Of a stretch of 64,000 nucleotides of DNA, positions 55,501 through 64,000 are shown piece by piece. The stretch is from Cardinalis cardinalis. Taxonomy: Eukaryota; Chordata; Aves; Passeriformes; Cardinalidae. The DNA is taken from contig JACDOX010000564.1 of NCBI GenBank assembly GCA_014549065.1, positions 2,880 through 66,879 on the forward strand, read 5' to 3'. How positions within the stretch are numbered: the stretch's first letter is position 1; each line of letters begins with the position of its first letter. The translations under genes were made by a program, and so were the position numbers. The notes beneath the pieces are model-generated. The model was not told where the DNA came from. It made no database searches and was given only the letters and a program-made list of their open reading frames with translations.

Positions 55501-58500
55501 CCAACCTCCACATTCCCGTGCACAGACCAGGCAGGGAGCATGAACCCTCGGGAGCTGTTCCTCTGGGGAAAGAGCTTTGTCTGAAGGGTGTGCTGGGCTC
55601 CTGGCAAACCCTGATGCATGGAAAGACTTTGCTGGCAAGAGATAAACCAGCGAAAGTAACTCCCTGTTCCCTCCCCCAGTAATAAAAATCTGAATGAGAA
55701 ACACAGAAAAGCCACCCAACTCCAGTCTGGAGTGGATACCTTTCACAAAGGAAGCTTTTGACTTGGAGAGCAGGAGCTCAGAGCTGAGGTCACCTTTCAG
55801 GGAGTGATGAAACCACTTGGTCAGGAACCATACCTCATGCCACAGAACCTGGCAGATCAGGCACTTGATGCTGTGGACTTTCAGCAGAGAAAGAAAATTT
55901 CGGTATCTTCTTGGANGAGTTTTCAACCCAGGTGAGCCGGTAGAAGACTGCTCAAATCAGTGATGGCCTCTTCACTGCCCATACAGGACTCCGTGGCATG
56001 ACAGTTGATTTCCTCTAGATTATCTTGATCTTTCCGGACACTAAGTGTGTACCAAAGCACAAAGTGTATCAGAAATGCTAAAACAGCAACAGATTGTCTG
56101 ACAGGCCTGTCATTCTGTCATGAAATGTGACATGCATCCTGCCCGAGAGGAAGGACTGGATAGCTGTACACCTGAGAGCCAGCTGAGGCCTGGCAAGATT
56201 CCTCATTTCGGAGTCTCATTGATCAGACCTGGAGGATACATTGCTGCAGTATAAAATAAATGTGGCAAGAGTCCCAAACTACCTATCTCTCTTTAGCTGT
56301 GCCTTCATATAAAACATGTTGCCATTTCACAGGCGTGTCTGTGAGGAATTTCCCATTTGTGAATCCAATATCCTCTCACTTTTGAACAAAAAGGCATCTC
56401 TGACGTGAAGGATGCAAAGGTAGAGAAAGCATGGCTCGGTACAGAGCAATGGGGAATTTGCCAAGCAGCATCAAAATGGAGAACAAACAAGAAAAATAAA
56501 GCCAGCCGAATGCAGAGAGTTTATCAAAGGAGAAAAATACTTTTTGTGCATCATCACTGATTATCCTGCTGCGATAGATGCACCAGAGGGACACTGTGAA
56601 CATGACAACAGGACACAAATGACAAAGTAAACACAAATAACAAGGTGAGAACAAGCCTAAGGGTGGGTGGGAGCTCCCATGCTCCCCACCACAAGCCTTG
56701 TCAAAGACACAACCCTGACCAAGCACCAGCCAGGACATGATTAATGTGGAATAGATGTGCTATCTCCAGAGGAGATAGCATGTGGTGGACTTAGGAAAAA
56801 CATGAGAGACGGCTGGCTTTTTCTTGCTCGGTGATAAATGAGACCTAACACCCTTTCCCAAAGACCAAATACATCAACTCCAGCGCTGCAGGTAATTAGG
56901 TCTGGAGTCATGGTGAGATTGTCTCTAGCAGTCATGGTATCATTTTGCTTCTTGTGCTTCTGTTGGGGTCCCATCACTAAACTTCTTAGTAGCTACAGAA
57001 AGACTAAAGGAACATTTTCTTGTGTTACACCTTTAATCCCAGCAGTCATCCAAGTTTTTGGTAATTACAGTTGTGGAGGAGCCCAGCAGAGTCACCCAGC
57101 AGCTCAGTGAAGTCACAGCTTCCATTTTGAGGAAAGCAGGAGAGTCTGTCTCCTGAGATGTACTTCAACCACACTGTCAGCAGTAGCACTTTTCTCAGTG
57201 AGATGCTGTCGTGCAAAAGCAAATTTTTATGAAGGGTTAACTGATATGCAGACAGTCAAGAACAAGCACTATAGCCTAGAACTTGCAGTATTTTGTAAAG
57301 TCTACAGCTGCCAGTCAAGTGGATGCTTCCTCAGAAGAGTGTTTCCAGGTTTTCCTCTCAAAAGAGATCCCGTGGGAACCCTTTCCTCACACACTGATAT
57401 TTCTCATCTTTTTATCCCACTTGGGACCNCTGCTGGGTTCAGCTGCTCCCTTGGTCCCAACACCATCCTCAGATCTGCTTCCTCAGCCCTTGGACAGTGA
57501 AATCTCCCCAAGTCTGCAAGCAGCCCCTGAAGTTTCTTTTTGATCTCTTGGTAGTCTGCCATCTCCAGACAGAGGCATTTGGTGGAATGTGAAAAAATCT
57601 AGAGCCAGGTGGTTTTGGATGCAAGCCCTGGGGAAGCTGCATGGAGGTTTAGTGCCCCCACCACGGTGCATGACACGCAACCTCTACAAACGAAGACAAA
57701 CCTGTGGGTAGAGCAGTCTACTTCTCTCCCACTTCTGTTTTGGATGAGGAAGATTTTTGTCCTGTACTCTTAAAGAAGGATGTGTATAGCGGACCGTGTA
57801 GAACACTCTTGGATTTCAGAGCAAACCCAGGATGTAACAGCAGCACCGACACTGTTGGATGATCCTCGGCAGCTGGGAGCTGAACCACAGAGATGCCAGC
57901 TGGGGTTTGTTATATGACAAAATAATCTAAACATGTCCATCACCTTGGAGCAAGGGCCCCGTGACACAGGTAAAATTGCTTTTGTTCACTCAAAAGATCA
58001 ATATTGTCAGGAGGAAATAGAATGTGAGCTGGTGTGAAGAACTCTGCCTGACCGCTGACTGTCAGAAACAGGCAGAAACTCCCTCTAGTAAAAACAATAT
58101 GAAAAAAAATCCTGAATATACTGCCACTTCCCAAGTCACTGTATTTGGACTGTTGTCACCAGGAGCTGTAGGTCATCTCTAGATTTCTTGGAAGAACAAT
58201 TTTCTGTGCACATGGTGTCTCCTGATGCAGGAAGTTCCTCAGATTTAACTGGGTTCTTTTCTATTAAATCATCATGGCTAATTAAAAAGCCGGAATCCCA
58301 TCCCGGGATGGGACATAAAATCCCGGAAGACCACGCTCCTCGATGAATGTCGGCAATTATCCATGTCAGGTCTTCCCTCAGAACAAACTTGTTGTCAAAT
58401 GAAATTTCTCATTCTGATCTAAAATTCTCTGGTCCTCTAACAGCTCCTTCCCTTCGCCCCTTTGTCTGCTTTGTTTTGCATTGGATTTAACTTTGCATAT

Positions 58501-61500
58501 GTGGTTTGGTGCGGGTTTTTTTAATATAACATCAAATCTCTTAATTCTCTGACCCAGAAAACAGAGACAATCCTCATAAAAATCTGGGACAAAGAAGATG
58601 CAGCTGGCACGTGTGCAGCAGCAGGAGATTCCAAAACTCCCAAATCTACCCATTTAAAGTGATTTTGATAAAAGAAAGAATTTTGAGAACTGTTGCTGTC
58701 AGATCACAGGTTATTTTGAAGCAAATCCTAGGCTTTTAAGTGGTGCTCTAGTCTGAGTGAGACCCTTTAAAAAGTGACAATGTGGTGGCCCGTGTTCATC
58801 ATCAGCCAAGATGTGATGGCTTTTCCCTCCAAGTTGTCACCTCCACAGGGCCAGTCAGGACACGAGACCCACACAGGGTATACAGCTGCTCCCACAGGGT
58901 CTAGAAATTCCAGAAATAAAGGTTCCCTCAACCACAGCATGACCTTTCCCGGAGCCACAGAGCCCCATTCCTGCAGCACTTCTGACAATGAGTAAATAAT
59001 GAGAAATTAGTGCACAGCCCTGATGATGAGTCACAGTGAGCCGTCACTGGCAGTTATGAACCTGCCAGGACAGAGTGTCACAGACAGCCCTGTCCTCCAG
59101 TCTCATGGTTATACGACCCATGTCACCCCTTGTCCTCCACAGAGCCAACACACACTGGTCCCACGTGTGAGTCACACCCAACACCAAAACAGGAGAGCCC
59201 TGGCCAATGCTGGGCAGGGATGGGAACGCATTGCATTTCATGTTGCCTCTTCGCATGTTTAATTTAATGAGGAAGAATAACTAAATATCCAGGCTGACTC
59301 ACACAGGCAGCGATCTCCCTTCGCCACAGGAGATATTAGGGGCAAAAGGAGAAGATGGAGGTACAGCCACATTACATGCTGTCCCAAGGGAAGGGAGTGC
59401 CTGCTAGCCAGGAACTTCTACCCCCAACACAGCACCAAGGATGAAGAGTGAGGCCAGTGCAAGAGCTCACTGCTCCACCCCCAGCACCAACTGTAGGGAA
59501 GTCCCTGGTGACAGCAGCGTTTCATCCACTGGCTCTGAACACTTCCCGAATTTCATTAAAGTGGGTAATTTAGCCTGACTACCCTGGCTAGTTCCCACGG
59601 CTAGGACCACAATAGCAGCCAAGCCCAGGAGGAAATTGCATTACTGTACATGGAGGTCTCAAATCTGAAAGGGAAAGAGCAGCTCACACCAACAAGGGCT
59701 TTAATACCAGATTAAATGCTTTCACAGCAGCCCGGCTGGTTGAAAGCTTCCAGACAGTCTTTTGTCAATTTAGTTTGCATTGTACTTTGGCTTCAAGAGG
59801 TACTTTAAAATGTAACCAGCTTTTTCTTTTTTTTTAATATGGTAGCCTAGCTTTCTTGAAGGGAATTCATGGATGTGGGATGGGCACTGCTTCATATAGG
59901 AAGGCGTGAAGTGCTTTAATGGCAGAGAGACCAAGCAAAGCTCCCCTCTCCAAGGCTGTTTAGGGACTCTATTAAGTATTCTGTCCTTAAAGACTCGCCA
60001 TTTTAGAAGGTTGAATGAAGCTCCAACTGAAATTATCAATTTTTAATTTCCCCATTAGCAGAAACAGAAGAAGTACAGTACTTTCTCCTGATACAGGAAA
60101 CAGCCTACATTTGTACAATGATTTTACTTTGAGAGGCTGATTACCCAACCCTTGAATCAAGAGCTAAGCCATGTCTCAGGGACATGCCCCACTGGGTACT
60201 TAAACACAGGAGTTTAGGGGAGATCTTGGCTAACTCTGGGCAGATGGGAGCACGAGGGCAGCTGGACCAGGATGTGGCACGTGGGGAGCGGGATGGTCCT
60301 ACCCTACTCAGGGCTGGGAAAGCATCCCAGAAACAGCAAGGATGAGTCTTGGGNTGGCTTCTACTCTGAAATTTGGCACTTGGGAGATGCAGGGCACACA
60401 CTCATAGGAAACTGCTATTCCTCCTGTCCCGCTGCTCCCTGACACGGGGACACAGAGGAACCTCTGTCTCTCCCCTGGCCCACCACAGCCAGCGGGAGGA
60501 AGGGGGGGGGGAAGGGGGGGCCAGCCTCGAAGGGCTCTGTGCCACCATGTTCTGCCCACAAATGCATCCTTGTCATTCAAATGAGAAGCGGCCATAAAAG
60601 GAGGGCCCAGCCCTAAACAAAGAGCCACTTGGGATAACGGCAGAGAGGGACCGCGGGTCGTGGTCTCCACCGATGAATGCAAATGCCTCCAAACCCTGGA
60701 AGCAACTTCTCTGGGAACAACACAGACAGGGCTTTGTGAGCAGGATGCTGTGCATACGAAAGCCCCGAGGAATGCCCAGCAATCCCCAGCTGGAGAAGCG
60801 CCTCGGGGGCATGCATAGACCTTCCCTCTCAGCCCTGGCCACAAAGTCAAGAAAAAGCAGCTCACAGTCTTTTCTTTTCACCCATGCTCTAGTAACCGAA
60901 CTAAAACTTTCCTGGCACTCCTGCATCCTTCAGCCACTGATACCAGAGCCCATGGCCACAAAGGATGATCTCAGTGATGCCACCACCACCACCACCACAC
61001 TGTCAACTCCTCTCTGGCAACCTCTGTGCCAGGCAAAGCAACTCCCTACGGCAAAACATCTCCCTTGGGGCCAAGCTAGCCAAGCCACAGGTTTTGCCCT
61101 GCATAGCCATGTCCCCACAACAGCAGCAATGCAACCCAGTGGGCAGGAGCTGCCTGCAGGAACAGCCGGCTCCCTTACAAACCAGCCAATCTCCACGTCA
61201 GCACCTTCAGTGTTCAGGCTCCACACGCCAGCTATTCTGAAAAGCGCAGCTTGAAGGTAGACCTCCCGCCAGACCTGGTACAAAGCCCAGTGAAATGAGA
61301 GCTCTCATTACTAAGCTACTACTAGTGTATAGGAAGTTTTTGCTGCTTGCACTCCTGAGACGTCCGAGCTCAACAGCCATAAAAAGATCCAATTTGTGAA
61401 TGTTGTGGTGAGGAGGGGTTGGGGGTTTACTGCAAAGGCAGCAGTGCAAAATGCAAAGTCAAAAATCTCAAAAGTAGTGTACTAAAATTCAATGGAATCA

Positions 61501-64000
61501 CTCAAGTCAAGCTCTGTTCCATCAGCTATTTTATGTTCTCTTTGTCAGGGCAGCTAATGGAGAAAAATAAAAACATTAATAACCAAGTTAGATTTATAAA
61601 CTGGGCAGGATATTCCACTAGTAATGAAATCTGGAGAATCATTCCATGTTATGTTGCTTTGGGCAGCATGCTAACAAGAATTGCCTTTGAATTTTAGCCC
61701 TCTTCCATTCTGCTGAACTTTAATTTGGCCCACCACCATTGTTTCATTCAAAACCAACTCCAAGCAGGAGCGGAGCAGAAGACAGAGATCAGAGGCACAG
61801 TCCAGTTCAGCCCTGAAAACCTCTGGGTTACAAGGGGTGAGCATTTGGGCTATAAAAGCTCTCTTGACATTGTGCTCTGTTTACTGCAGAGAATTGCTGG
61901 ATATAATTTTCCAAGGTTAGCAGAGCTTTCTATTGGCATGGTGTCATGTTTCCTAGATTTCAAATATTTGATTGAAAAGCCCCATAGATCTTTAATTTCG
62001 TAGTTGCTTCACAAAGTGGATGTCAAATCATTCTTGAGGTTCTCACTTCCCTGAGAGTGGTAGTTTTCTAACAAAACCTCTGAAAATATCTGGCTTCTGT
62101 GCTCCCTACTGCTCAGTAGAGGGCATAAGCTTAAACCTGATTTACATTCAACCCCTTTGACTTACACTCAACCCCCTCACCAATGCTGTCTCAAGCTGGA
62201 GAGATTCTTTGCCCCAGCAAGGACATCAATAGGAGGGAGAGAGCACCCTGACATCAATAATACATCCTAAATGTCAGATTCCCAGCCTAAACAAGTCTTG
62301 GTTTAATGTAACCCCCTTTTCCCCTAGTTTATTTCTGCTCAAGTACCACCATCCCCACCACCTTCTGCTTTGCCAGGCAGGCCCAGCTCTTCAGCAGGGT
62401 TTTGAGAGAGTGCTCAAATCTACTCCAGGGCTAAAAATTTTACATTAACGCCTGAAAGTTGTCATCAGCAACTAATAAGCCCCTTGAGTATTAACATTTA
62501 CCCTGTAAAAGCCGAGTGCAGCTTATTCGGTAGCGAGGGCAAAAGCAGGTCAAAGACAAAGTTTGAGTTAAATTGACTGGGGCAGAATACATCAATCTGT
62601 GTGCTGTTTGCATGAAATATTAATTCCAGCTTTAACATCTGGTTACAGAGGAAAGTGAATGCACCATAATGATGCAGGTATACTTTATATTCACCACATT
62701 TTCTTTTCTCTTAGGAACAGATGGGGAACGATAGGCTTTGTCTTCCCTGGCAGGTGTCTGAGTCGGAGCCTGTGAGCCAACGCACAAGCTTGGAGCCGGA
62801 GCCTGGGTGGCGGAGGCAGCGTCCTGGCGCATTGCTCTAAGCGAGCCCTGCTCATTAGATAACCCTACCGCGCCGCAAACCCTTCCTCCCTCCCGCCTTC
62901 ACAGCAGTGCACTGGCAGCATTTCGAAATGTACTCAATTTCAGGGAATTTCTCCAAACTGGCGGGTCCAGCCCCAGGACTGCCCGCCCACACCCAGCCAC
63001 AGATGGCTTTCTGACACGCAGGTTTGATATAGTCGCGGGGCGTCTCTGAGCTACAACTGGTATAAGCTACAAGAAACTTCTCCTCCTTCAGGAGAAAACC
63101 CTTAATTTCTTCACTCTCAGAGGGGTGAAGCTGTATAGAACTGCTGGCACCGTGACCTGGCAGAGACGTGACCTAAGCTCTCCATGCCTGCTGAAACCTG
63201 TTATATCCTTGCGGACTAAGCAGGCACCTGTGAGGGGAGAACCAGGACCACAAGGACGCCCGCGCTGTGCAGCCAACCCCCCACCTGCTGCCGGCACCGA
63301 GCAGCCCCTTAACACATCCCCGAGGCATGTGTCAGTCCTAGGGCATCGCTCTGACTCAAAACGTGCCGTTTAACCCTGCTTGCTGCTGGAGTTTGTGTGG
63401 CTCCACGGCGGGCAGGGAGCCCTCGAGACAGACCAGCTCTTTCCCAGCGCCTGAGAAATCACCATCCGTGTGTGAAAGCTGGTGCGGCCATCGCCCCACG
63501 ATGCTCGGCTGGGGGAAAGTCGGGTCACCAGGCTGGGTGAGGAGTGCAGGAGAGGCACCATGCACTGGGTGCTAGGGAGGGGGACTCTGTTTTCCAGAGG
63601 GCTCGGTGCAGTGGGTATGGGGTGGGGGGCGCTGGGTGCGGGGGGGTGGGGAAACAGACCCTTCCGTCTGCGCGGGAGGGGGACCAGCTGCAACGACCGG
63701 CACCACGTAGATAATGCTGGAGGGCACACCGGGTGTAAAAGGGCCCGGTCAGCGGGAGCAGGACGGAGGGCAGTGGCGCAAAGGCGGTACTGGGGAGCGG
63801 GGTGCGCCAGGGAGCATTTCCAGCCGCCGAAGCTCGCCCAGCGCCGCGTGGGCCCGCGATGCCCGAAGGCGGGGGAGTACCCGACGAGTCGGGTGGCGGG
63901 AGAGGGGGGAGCGGAGAGGAGCGGGGGGCCGCGGGTAACTCACAACTCCCCGGGTGACGTCCTCCGCCGCGGGGGTCGGCGCCGCGGGCGCTTCTTGCCA
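7979..64000 (-). CDS. MMP17: MMP17 (MT4-MMP) gene, ten coding exons, 5' end cut by window
   Basis: This is a GPI-anchored, zinc-dependent membrane-type matrix metalloproteinase that acts at the cell surface on matrix and shed substrates. The exons are 63944-64000 (partial), 28427-28559, 26635-26761, 20434-20717, 17398-17574, 17195-17294, 15601-15683, 11928-12080, 9509-9766 and 7979-8304. Each junction has AG acceptors and GT donors and keeps the frame, giving 565 residues here. Counting from the first residue in the window, the cysteine switch is at C76, the furin motif RRKR at 87-90, the zinc site H213/E214/H217/H223, the Met-turn M231, and the hemopexin disulfide partners C302 and C493. The stem motif CSC is at 530-532, followed by a hydrophobic tail. 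Absence of a cytoplasmic tail, the linker, and stem similarity separate it from MMP14/15/16/24; the stem and linker favour MMP17 over MMP25. About 40 N-terminal residues, including the start, lie outside the window. One codon in exon 4 contains an N. Confidence 0.97.
8305..9508 (-). other. MMP17 intron 9
   Basis: About 1.2 kb between exons 9 and 10 with a GTGAGT donor and TTTGCAG acceptor. No gene, repeat family or RNA is recognised inside. Confidence 0.9.
9509..9766 (-). CDS. MMP17: MMP17 exon 9: hemopexin blades II-III
   Basis: This 258-nt exon starts GDRYWVFKDNNVEEGYPRP and continues through GGIDAAFSWAHNDKTYFFKD, then DDHERRMDPGYP, ending DDAMRWSDG. It covers the end of blade II, all of blade III and the start of blade IV. 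The acceptor is CTTTCCACAG and the donor GTGAGT. No stop, frameshift or N occurs inside the exon; the nearest N (9487) is intronic. Confidence 0.98.
9767..11927 (-). other. MMP17 intron 8
   Basis: About 2.2 kb with a GTGAGA donor and CTTTCCACAG acceptor. An A/T-rich stretch lies near 11460-11560. No gene is recognised. Confidence 0.9.
11928..12080 (-). CDS. MMP17: MMP17 exon 8: hemopexin blades I-II
   Basis: This 153-nt exon encodes GKYFWRLTRNKHLVSLQPAQ, then HRFWRGLP and DAVYERTSDHKIVFFK. The DAVYE and FFK repeats are the classic hemopexin blade signatures. The acceptor is CCCTCCAG and the donor GTGAGA. The frame enters and leaves in phase 1, like exons 7 and 9. Confidence 0.97.
12081..15600 (-). 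other. MMP17 intron 7
   Basis: About 3.5 kb. A/T-rich from roughly 13080 to 13560, otherwise mixed sequence. Open frames here are short, lack splice support and resemble no known family. Confidence 0.9.
15601..15683 (-). CDS. MMP17: MMP17 exon 7: start of hemopexin domain
   Basis: This 83-nt exon encodes the end of the hinge and blade I start, including RDVPNRCNTHFDAVAQIRGE and AFFFKG (the last residue is split). C302 is the first hemopexin cysteine and should pair with C493 in exon 10. The acceptor chosen is CTCCACAG, which gives the family hinge length. A second AG six bases further in is also in frame. The donor is GTGAGC. Confidence 0.95.
15684..17194 (-). other. MMP17 intron 6
   Basis: About 1.5 kb between the hinge exon and the first hemopexin exon. 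No gene or recognisable repeat is seen. Confidence 0.9.
17195..17294 (-). CDS. MMP17: MMP17 exon 6: hinge/linker
   Basis: This 100-nt exon encodes VRESVSPTAKPE, then an acidic/proline-rich stretch, ending PENRSTV with two bases over. It is the flexible hinge between catalytic and hemopexin domains, with a likely N-glycosylation sequon (NRS). The acceptor is TTTCTACATAG and the donor GTAAGT. An internal GTAAGC after the Pro-Glu codons could look like a donor. The downstream donor is preferred because it restores the expected length and phase into exon 7. Confidence 0.93.
17295..17397 (-). other. MMP17 intron 5 (103 bp)
   Basis: A very short intron with donor GTAAGT and acceptor TTTCTACATAG, close to the minimum for efficient vertebrate splicing. 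Exons 5 and 6 could be retained together in some transcripts (inference). Confidence 0.9.
17398..17574 (-). CDS. MMP17: MMP17 exon 5: catalytic zinc motif and Met-turn
   Basis: This 177-nt exon encodes residues 201-259 plus one base. It holds the metzincin signature HEFGHAIGLTH (H213, E214, H217, H223) and the Met-turn segment SIMRPYYQGP (M231), then PYEDKVRIWQLYG at the end of the catalytic fold. All residues needed for catalysis are present, so an active enzyme is predicted. The acceptor is CTCTCCAG and the donor GTAAGT. The next exon lies only 103 bp away. Confidence 0.98.
17575..20433 (-). other. MMP17 intron 4
   Basis: About 2.9 kb. Contains a T-tract near 17720 and a probable degraded CR1 3' fragment near 19526-19550. 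No gene is recognised. Confidence 0.9.
19520..19555 (-). mobile_element. Probable degraded CR1 3' fragment
   Basis: Read on the minus strand, GGTCTGGACAGGCTGATCTT followed by TGAG differs from the CR1 end consensus by only a few changes. It is short and has no clear terminal repeat, so it is tentative. Confidence 0.35.
20434..20717 (-). CDS. MMP17: MMP17 exon 4: catalytic domain, calcium and structural zinc sites
   Basis: This 284-nt exon encodes residues 106-200 plus one base. It includes HDTVRALMYYALKVWSD and then the structural zinc/calcium loop segment ADHNDGYPFDGPGGTVAHAF, GDTHFDDDEYW. These His and Asp residues bind the non-catalytic zinc and calcium in metzincin MMP domains. The acceptor is TTTGTTTCAG and the donor GTAGGT. 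Position 20700 is N, leaving the residue after VRTFP undetermined. No frameshift is seen. Confidence 0.97.
20718..26634 (-). other. MMP17 intron 3
   Basis: About 5.9 kb. Contains an ATT/AGT trinucleotide repeat at 22637-22665. Otherwise unique-looking sequence with only short unsupported open frames. Confidence 0.9.
22637..22665 (+). repeat. ATT/AGT trinucleotide microsatellite
   Basis: An interrupted trinucleotide run (ATT units then AGT units) in intron 3, similar in make-up to the longer array at 49.4 kb. Confidence 0.85.
26635..26761 (-). CDS. MMP17: MMP17 exon 3: cysteine switch and furin site
   Basis: This 127-nt exon encodes residues 64-105 plus two bases. It carries the cysteine switch PRCSLPDL, in which C76 would coordinate the catalytic zinc in the latent form. 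It also carries the proprotein-convertase motif RRKR at 87-90, so activation is predicted in the secretory pathway. It ends KRNLSW, the start of the catalytic domain, which includes an N-glycosylation sequon (NLS). The acceptor is AACCCTAG and the donor GTAGGA. Ser after the switch Cys, instead of the Gly of many MMPs, is also known for mammalian MMP17. Confidence 0.97.
26762..28426 (-). other. MMP17 intron 2
   Basis: About 1.7 kb, with a (TTTA)n repeat at 28117-28139 close to exon 2. A 210-codon plus-strand open frame (27220-27852) lies here but matches nothing recognised and is judged chance. Confidence 0.9.
28117..28139 (+). repeat. (TTTA)n microsatellite
   Basis: Nearly six perfect TTTA units in intron 2, preceded by a T-rich tract. 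Confidence 0.95.
28427..28559 (-). CDS. MMP17: MMP17 exon 2: prodomain
   Basis: This 133-nt exon encodes residues 20-63 plus the first base of an Asp codon. It starts DWLTKFGYLPPPDP, the typical N-terminal MMP propeptide helix (peptidoglycan-binding-like fold), and ends GGLEATGVL. The acceptor reads TTGTTTCACAG and the donor GTCAGT, weaker than the other donors but in correct phase. The propeptide keeps the enzyme latent until furin-type cleavage. A CR1 3' end lies just upstream, about 100 bp into intron 1. Confidence 0.96.
28655..28727 (+). mobile_element. CR1 LINE 3' end
   Basis: The stretch containing GGTTGGACTTGATGATCTCA, then GTCTTTTCCAAC and ATGATTCTGTG, is the conserved 3' terminus of chicken-repeat-1 elements. 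Only the 3' end is visible, as is usual for 5'-truncated CR1 copies. No ORF2 remnant is seen. Confidence 0.85.
28781..28858 (+). repeat. Short tandem duplication, about 42-bp period
   Basis: The 21-base phrase beginning GCTCTTTACAAGACTCATAA is found at 28796-28816 and 28838-28858, with a partial copy between (ACAAGACTCATA at 28823-28834) and a truncated one at 28782-28790. It lies just 3' of the CR1 end. Confidence 0.8.
31511..31548 (+). repeat. A-rich tract
   Basis: Twenty-one consecutive A residues followed by AG-interrupted A runs. Could be an old retroposon tail or a simple repeat. Confidence 0.9.
31822..31860 (+). repeat. A-rich tract
   Basis: A GA-interrupted A run ending in 20 consecutive A residues, about 300 bp from the similar tract at 31511. 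Confidence 0.9.
32681..32733 (+). promoter_or_regulatory. Cluster of four GGATAA motifs
   Basis: GGATAA occurs at 32681, 32695, 32704 and 32728, four copies within 53 bases of intron 1. GATAA is the core of GATA-factor sites. It may be an enhancer module or simply a small imperfect repeat (AGGATAAAC). Confidence 0.35.
35012..35097 (+). repeat. A/C-rich low-complexity tract
   Basis: AATA and AAAC units followed by runs of A and C. No family is recognised. Confidence 0.85.
39232..39246 (+). repeat. Poly-T tract
   Basis: Fifteen consecutive T residues in intron 1. Confidence 0.9.
49418..49541 (+). repeat. Compound (TAA)n / (TAG)n microsatellite
   Basis: About 124 bp, with an interrupted TAA/TAG/TGA section followed by an uninterrupted TAA run from 49465 to 49541 (about 26 units). 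It creates long artificial Leu- or Ile-rich open frames on the minus strand. Likely length-polymorphic. Confidence 0.98.
53191..53212 (+). repeat. Poly-T/C tract
   Basis: A T-rich run broken by single C residues. Confidence 0.9.
55173..55290. promoter_or_regulatory. Isolated CpG cluster inside intron 1
   Basis: About 20 CpG dinucleotides fall within roughly 115 bases, surrounded by ordinary intron sequence with few CpGs. Such clusters often mark an alternative promoter, a lncRNA start or an unmethylated enhancer. No TATA box or convincing first-exon donor was identified, so the role is undetermined. Confidence 0.4.
58296..58313. repeat. 18-bp perfect palindrome
   Basis: TCCCATCCCGGGATGGGA equals its own reverse complement. 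A further TCCCGG half-copy follows about 10 bases later, ahead of AAGACC. Function unknown. Confidence 0.8.
60494..60520 (+). repeat. G-tract, G-quadruplex potential
   Basis: GGG, then ten G residues, then seven G residues, separated by short A/G spacers. Confidence 0.85.
60980..60999 (+). repeat. (CAC)n trinucleotide repeat
   Basis: About six CAC units; no coding support. Confidence 0.85.
63611..63651 (+). repeat. G-rich cluster near MMP17 exon 1, G-quadruplex potential
   Basis: Five or more runs of three or more G residues within about 41 bases, inside the CpG-rich shoulder. Because MMP17 is on the minus strand, the G-rich strand is the template (non-RNA-like) strand. Confidence 0.7.
63944..64000 (-). 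CDS. MMP17: MMP17 exon 1 (partial): end of signal peptide and start of prodomain
   Basis: Nineteen codons are visible, ending in AEDVTRGV immediately before a GTGAGT donor (63938-63943 on the complement). The alanine/proline-rich stretch followed by an acidic pair and a Gly-Val just before the Trp-Leu of exon 2 matches the MMP17 arrangement around signal-peptide cleavage. The phase-0 junction joins to the GAC-TGG of exon 2. The start codon and hydrophobic signal core lie beyond position 64000. The call rests on phase, donor quality, CpG-rich setting and residue pattern; it is too short for any ORF-length criterion. Confidence 0.85.

Larger units (their letters stand above)
28560..63943 (-). 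other. MMP17 intron 1 (about 35.4 kb)
   Basis: Spans from the exon 1 GTGAGT donor to the exon 2 acceptor. It holds a CR1 3' end, short tandem repeats, A-rich tracts, a compound TAA microsatellite, an isolated CpG cluster at 55.2 kb and G-tracts. None of its open frames shows splice support or similarity that I recognise. A long first intron of this kind commonly carries enhancers (inference). Confidence 0.85.
62780..64000. promoter_or_regulatory. MMP17: CpG-rich shoulder of the probable MMP17 promoter island
   Basis: GC and CpG content rise from about 62.8 kb and become very high after 63.6 kb, reaching exon 1 at the right edge. Because exon 1 is cut, the transcription start lies beyond 64000. 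This is therefore the intron-1 side of the island, not the core promoter. It contains several G-tract clusters. Confidence 0.6.

Noticed and set aside
1..64000. CRISPR arrays, operons, ribosome binding sites, insertion sequences
   Set aside because: The window is vertebrate nuclear DNA; the repeats found are microsatellites, retroelement ends and a segmental duplication.

Overview
This window is nuclear DNA from a vertebrate, most likely a bird. It has split genes with GT-AG introns, a CR1 LINE 3' end, long microsatellites, a CpG-rich right edge, and a protein close to vertebrate MMP17. Nothing in it looks bacterial, viral-genomic or plasmid-like. Single N bases are scattered throughout, with a dense patch near 1.8-2.04 kb, so this is draft-quality assembly.

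The one gene that can be identified with certainty is MMP17 (MT4-MMP, a GPI-anchored membrane-type matrix metalloproteinase). It lies on the minus strand and covers 7979-64000. Ten coding exons were placed by splice sites and reading phase. Exon 1 (63944-64000) is cut by the window edge, so the start codon and most of the signal peptide lie outside. The exons join without a frame break into 565 residues plus a stop. In order they encode the signal-peptide end, prodomain with cysteine switch, furin site (RRKR), catalytic domain with HEFGHAIGLTH and Met-turn, proline-rich linker, four-bladed hemopexin domain, cysteine-containing stem, and hydrophobic GPI signal. Intron 1 is about 35.4 kb, more than half the window; intron 5 is only 103 bp.

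Region by region: 1-4.5 kb is a diverged tandem duplication (unit about 1.65-1.7 kb) holding several 36-57 nt segments bounded by good minus-strand splice sites. It may be part of an unidentified multi-exon gene, and it is the least explained part of the window. 4.8-5.85 kb has an LTR-like TATA/AATAAA block and a degenerate T/G-rich repeat array. 5.85-7.35 kb has no recognised gene. 7.35-28.56 kb holds MMP17 exons 10 to 2, the likely 3' UTR and their introns. 28.56-63.94 kb is intron 1: simple repeats, a CR1 end, a GATA-motif cluster, an isolated CpG cluster at 55.2 kb, G-tracts, and no convincing nested gene. 62.8-64 kb becomes increasingly CpG-rich and is probably the downstream shoulder of the MMP17 promoter island.
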